This document shows positions 8,225 to 15,663 of a DNA stretch of 38,480 bases, one piece after another. This DNA is from Myxococcales bacterium. Lineage in GTDB: Bacteria > Myxococcota_A > Polyangia > Fen-1088. Each line of letters starts with the position of its first letter. Position 1 is the stretch's first letter. Location: contig PLNW01000006.1 in the NCBI GenBank assembly GCA_003142855.1, positions 1 to 38,480 of the forward strand, written 5' to 3'. A program made the translations under genes and the position numbers. The notes under the pieces were generated by a model, which was not told the origin of the DNA, ran no database searches, and saw only the letters and a list, made by a program, of their open reading frames with translations.

Positions 8225-9265
8225 ATGCACGCGACGTCGCTCGCATCGCGCCGCCTCCCGCTGGCGCAACCGAGGGTGCAGCTCGCGCACATCGACGGCG
8301 TGTCGCTCGACCACGAGTTCGAGACGCTGCTGGAACAGCATGGGCTGTGGCCGCTCACGCCGGTCCGCATTTCGACCCTGCAGATCAATCTGGGCCGCGT
8401 CTGCAACATGGCGTGCCTACACTGCCACGTCGATGCGGGCCCCGATCGACGCGAAGCCATGTCGCGAGCCACGTTGCAACGCTGCCTCGATGTGATCGCA
8501 TCGAGCGATACCCCGACGGTAGACATTACCGGAGGGGCCCCGGAGCTTCACCCGCAGTTTCGCTGGCTTGTGGAGCAGGCGCGCGCGCTCGGCCGAAATG
8601 TCATCAACCGCTGCAACCTGACCATACTCGAGTATCCGGCCTACCAGGACCTGCCCGCCTTCTTCGCGCAGCATCGGGTCGAGCTTGTATGCTCGCTGCC
8701 GCACTATCGTCCCCTGCTCACCGACCGGCAGCGGGGCGAGGGTACGTTCGAGCGATCGCTGTTGGCGCTACGCAGGCTAAACCAGGTGGGGTATGGCAAA
8801 GCTGGCTCGGGCTTGAGGCTCGCGCTGGTGGCCAACCCGGTGGGCGCCTTCCTCCCTTCGTCCCAGGCGTCGCTGGAGCGCGAGTGGAAGCGCGAGATGT
8901 TTCGTTTGTATGGGGTTTCGTTTGATTCTCTCTACTGCATCACGAACATGCCGATCGCCCGCTATCTCGAGTGGCTCTTGCAGAGTGGCAACCTTGACTC
9001 CTATCTCCAGCGGCTGGCAGGGGCCTTCAATCCGGCGGCAGCCGCTGCAGCCATGTGCCGCACGACCCTCTCAGTCGGCTGGGACGGTCGGCTGTACGAC
9101 TGCGATTTCAATCAGATGCTCGATCTCGGCGTCGAGCCAAAGGCTCCCCAACACATAGACGCATTCGAGCGCGCGGCGCTCGAAGCTCGACGAATCGTTG
9201 TGCGGCGTCACTGCTTCGGCTGCACTGCCGGCGCGGGATCGAGCTGCGCCGGAGCCACTGCATGA
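8225..9265 (+). CDS. arsS: Arsenosugar biosynthesis radical SAM protein ArsS
   Basis: A 346-residue protein. Residues 60-67 hold the radical SAM cluster motif CNMACLHC, followed by DITGGAPELHP for SAM binding. The Cys-rich C-terminal domain ends HCFGCTAGAGSSC (Cys330, 333 and 341). ArsS makes the dimethylarsinoyl-deoxyadenosine precursor of arsenosugars from methylated arsenic and SAM. Some family members contain selenocysteine; here there is no in-frame TGA. Residues 157-161 read SLPHY, where my recollection of the family is SLPCY with Cys or selenocysteine, so His160 is notable. No ArsM methyltransferase lies in this window. Confidence 0.9.
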   Translation: MHATSLASRRLPLAQPRVQLAHIDGVSLDHEFETLLEQHGLWPLTPVRISTLQINLGRVCNMACLHCHVDAGPDRREAMSRATLQRCLDVIASSDTPTVDITGGAPELHPQFRWLVEQARALGRNVINRCNLTILEYPAYQDLPAFFAQHRVELVCSLPHYRPLLTDRQRGEGTFERSLLALRRLNQVGYGKAGSGLRLALVANPVGAFLPSSQASLEREWKREMFRLYGVSFDSLYCITNMPIARYLEWLLQSGNLDSYLQRLAGAFNPAAAAAAMCRTTLSVGWDGRLYDCDFNQMLDLGVEPKAPQHIDAFERAALEARRIVVRRHCFGCTAGAGSSCAGATA

Positions 9266-9317
9266 GCGTGCGGTCCGCTCCACACAATGGCGCAGGAGAC
9301 GCCAGGGAGCTCATTTC

Positions 9318-10052
9318 GTGCTAGGCGCTGGACGCAGGCGTTGGATCCGGCTCGTCGCCCTGGTGATAGGCGTCGCCGGGCTCGTCGCACTATTCACACT
9401 GCTCCCGGTGGCCTCGTGGCTGGTGACCGTGGTTGAGTGGATTCGCGGCCAGGGTCCGGCGGGCACGGCGCTCTTTGCGGTCGCCTATGTGGCTGCGGCT
9501 GTGCTGCTGCTCCCCGGATCAGTGCTGACTATAGGCGCCGGCTTCGCTTACGGCCCCCTGTGGGGCTTCGTGCTCATCTCTCCCGTGAGCGTTCTTGCCG
9601 CGACCACGGCTTTCCTGCTCGGGCGAACGATTGCGCGCGACTGGATCACCCGGCGCCTCGGGCAGGACCCGCGTCTCGCGGCGATCGACGCCGCCGTCGG
9701 GCAGAGCGGGTTCAAGATCGTGCTGCTCCTGAGATTGTCGCCCCTCTTTCCGTTCAACGTCCTCAACTACACTCTCGGCCTCACGCGGGTTCGACTGCGT
9801 GACTTCGTGCTCGGCTCGTGGATCGGCATGTTGCCGGGAACGGCACTCTACGTCTACATCGGCTCGCTTGTCACCAGCGCGAGCGAGCTCGCCAGCGGCA
9901 CCCATCAATCCTCAGGCGTGGCGGGGCGGGTCCTGCTGGTTGTGGGGCTGGTCGCGACACTGGCTGTCGTCGTCCTGGTCACTCGCATCGCGCGCAAGGC
10001 GCTGAAGCACGCCCTCGACCATCTTCCCGCGCCCAAGGAGCGCACTTCATGA
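9318..10052 (+). CDS. TVP38/TMEM64 (SNARE-associated/DedA-like) membrane protein
   Basis: A 244-residue protein with several hydrophobic segments. Family signatures are visible: GAGFAYGPLWGFVLISPVS, FLLGRTIARDW, RLSPLFPFNVLNYTLGLT and WIGMLPGTALYVYIGS. I chose the GTG at 9318, preceded by AGGGAG, because the upstream ATG at 9198 would overlap arsS by 68 bases and add an Arg-rich tail. TVP38 proteins are inner-membrane transporters or lipid scramblase-like proteins; their presence in arsenosugar clusters suggests membrane handling of the arsenolipid or arsenosugar product (inference). It overlaps the next gene by ATGA. Confidence 0.85.
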   Translation: MLGAGRRRWIRLVALVIGVAGLVALFTLLPVASWLVTVVEWIRGQGPAGTALFAVAYVAAAVLLLPGSVLTIGAGFAYGPLWGFVLISPVSVLAATTAFLLGRTIARDWITRRLGQDPRLAAIDAAVGQSGFKIVLLLRLSPLFPFNVLNYTLGLTRVRLRDFVLGSWIGMLPGTALYVYIGSLVTSASELASGTHQSSGVAGRVLLVVGLVATLAVVVLVTRIARKALKHALDHLPAPKERTS

Positions 10053-11578
10053 ACTCCGGAGGTCACACGCAATCACACACGGTCACGCCTTGGGACGCGC
10101 ACAACCAGGAGTTGGTGGCCAGCGTCCACCCGGCCGAGTGGATCAACCCGACCCCCGGCGGTCGTTACAACCTGGTCGTGATCGGTGCCGGCACCGCGGG
10201 TCTGGTCTCCGCCATCGGAGCGGCCGGGCTGGGCGCCAAGGTCGCGCTGGTGGAGCGCGATCTGATGGGCGGAGACTGCCTCAACTACGGGTGCGTGCCG
10301 TCCAAGGCGCTCATCCGCTCGTCCCGTGCGGCCTACGATGCGGCCCACGGAGCGCCCTTCGGCGTGCGCGATGCCACGGGCGCGGTGGATTTTGCTGCCG
10401 TCATGGAACGGATGCGCCGCCTCCGGGCGGGCCTCGCACACCACGACTCGGCCAGGCGCGCCTCCGAGGCGGACGTCGATGTGTTTCTCGGGCAGGGCGT
10501 TTTCGTTGGGCCCGACGAGCTGCAGGCCGGTGACCGCCGTCTTCGCTTCGCACGCGCAGTCATTGCGACCGGGTCACGGCCGGCCACACCTCCCATTCCG
10601 GGTCTCGCCGAGGCCGGCTTTCTCACCAACGAGACCGTGTTCTCGTTGACTGAGCTGCCCAGGCGGCTGCTGGTTATCGGGGCTGGCCCCATCGGGTGCG
10701 AGCTGGCGCAGGCCTTCAGGCGGTTTGGCAGCGAGGTGTCGATCATCAGCCTGGATGCCCGGCTCTTGCCCCGTGAGGATGCCGCCGCCGCCGCCGTGCT
10801 TGCCACGCAGTTCGAACGCGAGACCATCGGGCTGGCCCTCGGCGCCAAGATTCTACGTGTCGAGAAGCGGGGCGGCGCTAAGGTCGTGGTGTTCGAGCGC
10901 AACAGGGGGCAGCATGAGCTCGTGGGTGACGAGGTCCTGGTGGCGATCGGGCGCACGCCCAATCTGGACGGGCTGGGGCTGCAAGCCGCGGGGGTCAAGT
11001 TCGATGCCGGCGGCGTCCTGGTCGACGACCGGCTACGCAGCTCCAATCGCAAGATCTTCGCGGCCGGTGACATCTGCTCAGCCTACAAGTTCACCCATGT
11101 CGCCGACGCCATGGCCCGCGTGGTTCTGCAGAATGCCCTGTTCTTTGGCCGCAAGCGCACAAGCTCGCTCGTCATTCCTTGGACCACGTACACCGATCCG
11201 GAGATCGCCCACGTCGGCCTCTACGAGCAGGAGGCGCGCCAACGCGGTCTCAAGCTGCAGACGCTCACGGTGTCCCTTGCCGAGATCGATCGCGCCGTGC
11301 TCGATGGGGAGCCCGAGGGCTTCGCGCGCCTGCACGTGGATGCCGGGAGCGGTCACATTCTGGGAGCCACGGCGGTCGCCCGACACGCCGGGGAGATGAT
11401 CGGCGAGGTCGTGCTTGCGATGACCGAGAAAGCAAAGGTCGGTGCCCTATCGCGGACGATTCACCCCTATCCGACCGAGGCCGAGGTGTGGAAGCGGCTC
11501 GGAGACTCGTACCAACGAACCAGGCTGACACCGGGCGTGCTTCGCTTCTTCCGACGATTGCTCGCCTGGCGAAGATGA
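10049..11578 (+). CDS. MerA-like FAD pyridine nucleotide-disulphide oxidoreductase
   Basis: A 509-residue flavoprotein. It has the FAD-binding motif VIGAGTAGLVSAIGAA, the redox-active disulphide GGDCLNYGCVPSKA, the NAD(P) motif VIGAGPIGCELAQAF, the second FAD motif FAAGDIC, and the dimerisation His-containing IHPYPTEAEVWK. Length and motifs match the mercuric reductase/lipoamide dehydrogenase superfamily. However, it has neither the N-terminal HMA domain nor the C-terminal Cys pair of true MerA, ending instead FFRRLLAWRR. It is therefore probably not a mercury reductase; reduction of an arsenic-containing or small thiol substrate is inferred from context. AAGGAG precedes the ATG. Confidence 0.88.
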   Translation: MNSGGHTQSHTVTPWDAHNQELVASVHPAEWINPTPGGRYNLVVIGAGTAGLVSAIGAAGLGAKVALVERDLMGGDCLNYGCVPSKALIRSSRAAYDAAHGAPFGVRDATGAVDFAAVMERMRRLRAGLAHHDSARRASEADVDVFLGQGVFVGPDELQAGDRRLRFARAVIATGSRPATPPIPGLAEAGFLTNETVFSLTELPRRLLVIGAGPIGCELAQAFRRFGSEVSIISLDARLLPREDAAAAAVLATQFERETIGLALGAKILRVEKRGGAKVVVFERNRGQHELVGDEVLVAIGRTPNLDGLGLQAAGVKFDAGGVLVDDRLRSSNRKIFAAGDICSAYKFTHVADAMARVVLQNALFFGRKRTSSLVIPWTTYTDPEIAHVGLYEQEARQRGLKLQTLTVSLAEIDRAVLDGEPEGFARLHVDAGSGHILGATAVARHAGEMIGEVVLAMTEKAKVGALSRTIHPYPTEAEVWKRLGDSYQRTRLTPGVLRFFRRLLAWRR

Positions 11579-11591
11579 CGAAAGGAGCGCG

Positions 11592-12257
11592 ATGCTGACG
11601 AAAGCAACTCTCTGCATCTTCGTGAAGCCGCCGCTGCCTGGTTTGGTCAAGACGCGGCTATCGCGTTGTTTGACCGCTGCCCAGGCGGCCGGACTTGCGG
11701 CGGCGTTCTTCGCGGACACGTTCGCCCTGGCGAGATCCTGCGAGTGGGCGCGCGTTGTCGTGGCATGCGACGGAGATCCGTCGCCGCTGAAGCTGGCCAC
11801 TGGCAGCGAAGTCTGGCCGCAGGGTCGAGGAGATCTCGGCGAGCGCATGGAACGGGTGTTGTCCCTCGCTCTGGAAAGCAGCAAGGCGGCCATGGTCATT
11901 GGCACGGACCTTCCGGGACTGCCACGCCGGTTTCTCGATGCCGCGCGCCTGCAGCTTGCCGCACACGACGCGGTCATTGGCCCCAGCGAGGACGGAGGCT
12001 TCTACCTCCTCGGGCTGCGACGATGTCCGTCGGGGCTACTGCGTGGGCTCCCATGGAGTTCCGCGACGACCCGGGAGCACACGGTAGAGCGAATGCGTTC
12101 GGCTGGCCTCGCCGTGGCCGAGGCGGAATCATGGTTCGACGTCGACGTACCCGCCGATCTCAGGCGACTCGCGGGCCTGCTCCGCGAGCAACGCATTTGC
12201 GCACCGAGGACTGCGCATTTCCTCGCCGGGCTCATGCCCCGCGGGAGGTCAGCATGA
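11592..12257 (+). CDS. TIGR04282-type arsenosugar biosynthesis glycosyltransferase
   Basis: A 221-residue protein beginning with the family signature IFVKPPLPGLVKTRLS. Further along, MVIGTDLPGLPRRFLD carries the metal-binding D-x-P segment, and VIGPSEDGGFYLLGL the acceptor loop. The family (GT-A fold, related to CofC/MobA nucleotidyltransferases) is recurrently paired with the TIGR04283 glycosyltransferase in arsenosugar clusters, where the two are proposed to build the sugar-alcohol side chain. A strong AAAGGAG lies seven bases before the ATG. The 3' end overlaps the next start by ATGA. Confidence 0.88.
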   Translation: MLTKATLCIFVKPPLPGLVKTRLSRCLTAAQAAGLAAAFFADTFALARSCEWARVVVACDGDPSPLKLATGSEVWPQGRGDLGERMERVLSLALESSKAAMVIGTDLPGLPRRFLDAARLQLAAHDAVIGPSEDGGFYLLGLRRCPSGLLRGLPWSSATTREHTVERMRSAGLAVAEAESWFDVDVPADLRRLAGLLREQRICAPRTAHFLAGLMPRGRSA

Positions 12258-13009
12258 GCGTCGCGGTCTCGGTGAGCGGACCGCTCCGCATCTCGGTTGT
12301 GCTGCCGGTACTCGATGAGGCGGCGCGAATCGGCGAGCGCCTGAGCGAGCTCGCACGGCTCGCGTTTCACGAGGTCATCGTTGTGGACGGCGGCAGCAGC
12401 GATCAGACACCGGCCATCGCGCGGAGGTTTCCCGGCGTCCTGCTCGTCGAGGCTCCACGCGGGCGAGCCAGCCAGATGAACGAAGGCGGAAGACGTGCGA
12501 CCGGAGACGTGCTCCTCTTCCTGCACGCTGATGTCTCCCTTCCTGCCGACGCTGCCTCGTACATCCGAGGCGCGCTCGCACGCCCTGGAACTGTGGCAGG
12601 CGCTTTTCGAACCTGGACAGTCGCTGACGGAGTCGGGCCAAAACCGTGGTGGAGCCCCCTCCTGCACCTGGCGGATCTCCGCTCGCGCTATTCCCAGCTT
12701 CCTTACGGGGATCAGGCGATCTTCCTCCGACGCGAGGTTTTCTGGGACGCGGGGGGCTACCCGGAATTGCCATTGATGGAGGACCTCGCCCTGGGCCGTA
12801 AATTGTGGACGCGAGGCACTGTCCGCACAGTACCAGCCCGAGTCACCGTATCCGGAAGGCGGTTCATCGAGAGACCTCTGTACTACATGCTGCTCGTCAA
12901 CCTATTCCCGCTCCTGTTTCGGCTGGGCGTGCCCGCGAGCGCACTCGCCGCTTGGTACGGCAACGTGCGCGAAGGGGCGCATCGATCGTCCGCGCGAGGA
13001 ACACCATGA
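12254..13009 (+). CDS. TIGR04283-type arsenosugar biosynthesis glycosyltransferase
   Basis: A 251-residue GT2-fold glycosyltransferase. It shows the nucleotide-sugar site ISVVLPVLDEAARI and VIVVDGGSSDQT, the DxD-like LFLHADVSLP, and the acceptor-side GDQAIFLRREVFWDAGGYPE with LPLMEDLALGRKL. A hydrophobic C-terminal segment (YYMLLVNLFPLLFRLGV) may anchor it to the membrane. It is coupled by ATGA overlaps to the TIGR04282 gene before it and the FAD oxidoreductase after it. The start at 12254 follows GGGAGG; the longer open frame upstream is out of register with known proteins. Confidence 0.88.
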   Translation: MSVAVSVSGPLRISVVLPVLDEAARIGERLSELARLAFHEVIVVDGGSSDQTPAIARRFPGVLLVEAPRGRASQMNEGGRRATGDVLLFLHADVSLPADAASYIRGALARPGTVAGAFRTWTVADGVGPKPWWSPLLHLADLRSRYSQLPYGDQAIFLRREVFWDAGGYPELPLMEDLALGRKLWTRGTVRTVPARVTVSGRRFIERPLYYMLLVNLFPLLFRLGVPASALAAWYGNVREGAHRSSARGTP

Positions 13010-14112
13010 AGCACCTGGTCCTGGCCGGCGGGGGACATGCACACGTCGAGGTTCTGCGCCGATTCGGTGCCCGGTCCGATCTTGGTCACAGGCTGACCGT
13101 CATCAGTCCGGATCGCTATTCGCCGTATTCCGGAATGCTCCCCGGTTTGATTGCCGGCCATTACGATTGGCAGCAGTGCCACATCGATCTTGGCCGGCTG
13201 TGCGGTCGAGCTGGCGCCGAACTGGTGCAGGCCCAGGTCGCCGCCGTCGATCCGGAGGCCCGGACCATCGCGCTCGACAATGGCCGCACCATCAACTGGG
13301 ATCTACTGTCCCTCAACACGGGATCGACACCCGATCTCGCGTCGGTGCCGGGCGCGCGCGAGCACGTCGTGCCTATCCACCCAGTGAGTGGGTTTCTCGG
13401 CGCGTGGGACGCTCTTCTGCGGTCGATACAAGACGGCTCCAGCGGGCCTGTTCGCATCACCGTCGTTGGGGGCGGTGCTGCGGGGGTCGAGGTCGTGCTC
13501 GCGATTCACCATCGCCTGCAGCTGAAGGGGCTCGGCCAGACGACGATCTCGCTCGTCACGAACGAACTGCTGCCCACGCACCCGCGGCGTGTGCGGCAGG
13601 TCGTCGTGCACACACTTGAGGCGGCGCGGATCGATCTTTTCGAGGGTCGACAGACCGTCGAGGTGAAGCCCGGGACGCTGCGCTTCGCAAGTGGCCCCGC
13701 TATCGAGACCACATTCACCGTGTGGACAACTGGCGTCGCCGCCCCACCGTGGCTTGCCCACAGTCGGCTCGCCACCGACGCGCGCGGCTTCTTGACGGTA
13801 GACCGATCACTCCAGTCAGTGTCCCATCCGTGGGTGCTGGCTGCCGGCGACATTGCCAGCCTTGCTTTGCACCCCGTGCCCAAGGCGGGAGTCTACGCCG
13901 TACGCCAGGGCCCGGTGCTGGCCGAAAACCTGCTGCGACTGTTGCGGGGCGAGATGCCTATCGAGTACAAGCCGCAGCGGCGCTTTCTTTCGCTGCTCTC
14001 CCTCGGCGAGCGGCGCGCGGTGGCGTCGTGGGATCACTGGGCCGTGGAGGGGGCATGGGTCTGGAAGCTGAAGGACCGCATCGACCGCGCCTTCATGCGG
14101 CGCTACGAATAG
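13006..14112 (+). CDS. FAD-dependent oxidoreductase, Nterm_to_SelD (TIGR03169) type
   Basis: A 368-residue NDH-2-like flavoprotein. The FAD motif LAGGGHAHVEVLRRF at the N-terminus includes the HAHVE signature of TIGR03169 proteins, which in other organisms are fused ahead of selenophosphate synthase SelD. SPYSGMLPGLIAGHY, VVGGGAAGVEVVLAIH (second dinucleotide site) and VLAAGDIASL follow. Its presence as the last coupled gene of the arsenosugar set is a recurring association; its substrate is unknown. No selD is fused here. A broken partial copy of its middle lies just downstream. Confidence 0.88.
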   Translation: MKHLVLAGGGHAHVEVLRRFGARSDLGHRLTVISPDRYSPYSGMLPGLIAGHYDWQQCHIDLGRLCGRAGAELVQAQVAAVDPEARTIALDNGRTINWDLLSLNTGSTPDLASVPGAREHVVPIHPVSGFLGAWDALLRSIQDGSSGPVRITVVGGGAAGVEVVLAIHHRLQLKGLGQTTISLVTNELLPTHPRRVRQVVVHTLEAARIDLFEGRQTVEVKPGTLRFASGPAIETTFTVWTTGVAAPPWLAHSRLATDARGFLTVDRSLQSVSHPWVLAAGDIASLALHPVPKAGVYAVRQGPVLAENLLRLLRGEMPIEYKPQRRFLSLLSLGERRAVASWDHWAVEGAWVWKLKDRIDRAFMRRYE

Positions 14113-14144
14113 TCTCCGACGGTGGGCTCCGGGGCCGCACGAGT

Positions 14145-14311
14145 AACCCAATGCTCGCGTCGGTGCCAGGCGCGCACGAGCATGTCGTGCCCATCCAGCC
14201 GGTGAGTTTCTCCGCGCGTGGGACGCTCCTCTGCGGTGGATGCAAGAGGGCTCCAGCGGGCCCGTGCGCATCACCGTCGTTGGGGGGTGGTGCTACGGGG
14301 GTCGAGGTCGT
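14145..14311 (+). pseudogene. Broken partial duplicate of the preceding FAD oxidoreductase
   Basis: This stretch is closely similar to 13328-13496 inside the upstream gene: shared runs include CTCGCGTCGGTGCC, GCGCGTGGGACGCTC and CATCACCGTCGTTGGGGG. It has substitutions, a short deletion after CCGGTGAGT and an extra base near 14288 that break the frame, and no start. It covers the part between ASVPGA and GAAGVEVV of the parent. The rest of the 14113-14500 interval holds no convincing gene; about 14312-14480 is AT-richer and carries only an unsupported 38-codon frame. Confidence 0.8.
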
Positions 14312-14500
14312 ACGTCACAAAGGAAGAATCTATGTTGCTTCTTTGTCCTCCGGTCATCACATGAACAAGTCAAAAGAGCGCGCATATGGGCGCGTCAGAA
14401 ATAGTCGGATCATTCGAAGGGGAACTGCCAGATCGTTCAACTGCAGCAATCCCAGGGAAGTAGGCCGAGGACTCTAGCGAGAAACTCGAAGGAGGTAGGA

Positions 14501-14833
14501 ATGCGAGGTGGCTCAACAGTGGCCGCGACCGATTGGATCTCTGTCATGGACGATGCGTCGCTGCCCGAGGGTGGCATGCAGCCCGCGTACCCCCGGGGGC
14601 TCAACGTGGTGATGGCGCGGGTCGACGGAACGGCCCACGCGGTCTCCGGTGCCTGCGCGCACATGGGTGGCCCGATCTTCGCCGGCTCGCTCGCTGTCGG
14701 GGTCATCACTTGCCCGTGCCACGACTGGCGTTTCGACGTTCGGACGGGTGAGTTCTTGGATGCGCCCGAAGTGCGATTGGCGGTCTACCCCGTGCGTAGC
14801 GAGAACGGCAAGCTGTTCATCAATCTGGGCTGA
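14501..14833 (+). CDS. Rieske-type [2Fe-2S] protein
   Basis: A 110-residue single-domain Rieske ferredoxin. The cluster ligands are seen as GACAHMGGPI and ITCPCHDWRFD, that is C-x-H-x16-C-x2-H. There is no signal peptide or membrane segment, so it is a soluble cytoplasmic electron carrier. A near-perfect AAGGAGGT lies four bases before the ATG, suggesting strong translation. It begins a compact set with the next two small genes (11 and 0 bases apart). It may serve the flavoproteins upstream, but the 388-base gap after them leaves open that it has its own promoter. Confidence 0.9.
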   Translation: MRGGSTVAATDWISVMDDASLPEGGMQPAYPRGLNVVMARVDGTAHAVSGACAHMGGPIFAGSLAVGVITCPCHDWRFDVRTGEFLDAPEVRLAVYPVRSENGKLFINLG

Positions 14834-14844
14834 AAGGGAAGACA

Positions 14845-15030
14845 ATGAATTCCTTCGTTTGGCTGGGACTAACGGTGCTCCTCGTCGTTGGCGTCGTTCT
14901 CGCCGGGCTTGGCCCCAAGGGAGGGAAGCCGGTCGGGCGCACGCGCCTGATGAAGGTAGCCCGTGTCGTTTTGATCGCGGGCATCATCCTCTGCGGCGCC
15001 CTGGGCGTCTTCTCCGCACTACGGCCCTGA
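14845..15030 (+). CDS. Small two-helix membrane protein
   Basis: A 61-residue protein with two hydrophobic helices (about residues 4-22 and 38-57) joined by a basic loop (GPKGGKPVGRTRLMK). AAAGGGAAG precedes the ATG. No family recognised. It is tightly placed between the Rieske and CPXCG genes and is probably co-translated with them. Confidence 0.65.
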   Translation: MNSFVWLGLTVLLVVGVVLAGLGPKGGKPVGRTRLMKVARVVLIAGIILCGALGVFSALRP

Positions 15031-15222
15031 ATGGAAAGATCTGGCTTCCAGGTCGAATGTCCGTTCTGCGGCGAGCCGGGCGGCGTCGAAATCGAGCCTG
15101 CGGATTTCGAGCCTGGCGAATCCGTGCTGGTGCAGGATTGCGAGGTCTGCTGCCGGCCCTGGACGGTGCGGGTGCAGAGGGATCCGAACGGCGCGATCAC
15201 GGTGAGTGCCGAGCGCGACTGA
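15031..15222 (+). CDS. CPXCG-motif cysteine-rich small protein
   Basis: A 63-residue protein of the Cys_rich_CPXG family. It begins with VECPFCGEPG, followed by VQDCEVCCRPWTVRV: two CxxC knuckles that probably bind zinc. The function of the family is not established. Its ATG follows the upstream stop with no gap (TGA then ATG), so translation is likely by re-initiation. It ends the plus-strand run. Confidence 0.85.
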   Translation: MERSGFQVECPFCGEPGGVEIEPADFEPGESVLVQDCEVCCRPWTVRVQRDPNGAITVSAERD

Positions 15223-15251
15223 ACTCGCCACCATCGTGCGCGTGAAGTGGC

Positions 15252-15608
15252 GGTCAGGGAACGCAGAAAGACCGTAATCACGTCGGGCCATCCTCTAGGC
15301 TTGGATATCGGCTTTAGACGGAACTCACCAGCAAGAACATGCAAATCATGCTGTGCCGGGACGATGAACACATGATTGGGCTCGATGACCAGCCTGTCCG
15401 TGATCAGTTCAACCGGCATCGTTGTGTACTGCGGGAGAATTTCGTGGAGCAGGGTGGCCACGGTTCTCAGGTGATTGACGATCACGATCGCGACACCCAT
15501 ATCGGCCGGCAGATTGCGTAAGAGCCGGATATAGGCGTCAAGACCACCGGCCGAACCACCCACGCAAACGACAGGGAAGTCTCTCGAAGCACGCTTGGCT
15601 TTGCGTTT
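15252..15608 (-). pseudogene. Truncated CheB-type methylesterase domain
   Basis: 119 codons match the N-terminal two thirds of a CheB methylesterase domain: FPVVCVGGSAGGLDAYIRLL with the catalytic Ser, VAIVIVNHLR with the catalytic His, and ISKPRGWPDVITVFLRSL. The similarity then stops and the frame continues as Arg/Ser-rich translation antisense to the CPXCG gene. The catalytic Asp region is lost. No proper start exists; the frame enters from inside the hydrolase remnant next to it. CheB removes methyl groups from chemoreceptors; this copy cannot be functional. Confidence 0.8.
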
Positions 15609-15663
15609 AGGACTTGAGGAATTCCAGGAGGTCCGCATTGAGCCGGTCCTTGTGCGTGTCGGT
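15607..15663 (-). pseudogene. Orphan C-terminal tail of an alpha/beta hydrolase (copy 2)
   Basis: Nineteen codons read TDTHKDRLNADLLEFLKS and a TAA stop, directly after the stop codon of the MFS gene. They match the end of the hydrolase at 17388-18209 and, at DNA level, copy 1 at 6665-6802 (shared runs ACCGACACGCACAAGGAC and GACCTCCTGGAATTCCTCAA). The last codons of the MFS gene (SGP, stop) also align with copy 1, so the remnant begins inside that gene. Confidence 0.8.

Noticed and set aside
8225..9265. Possible selenocysteine codon in arsS
   Set aside because: No in-frame TGA occurs before the natural stop and no SECIS-like hairpin was evident.
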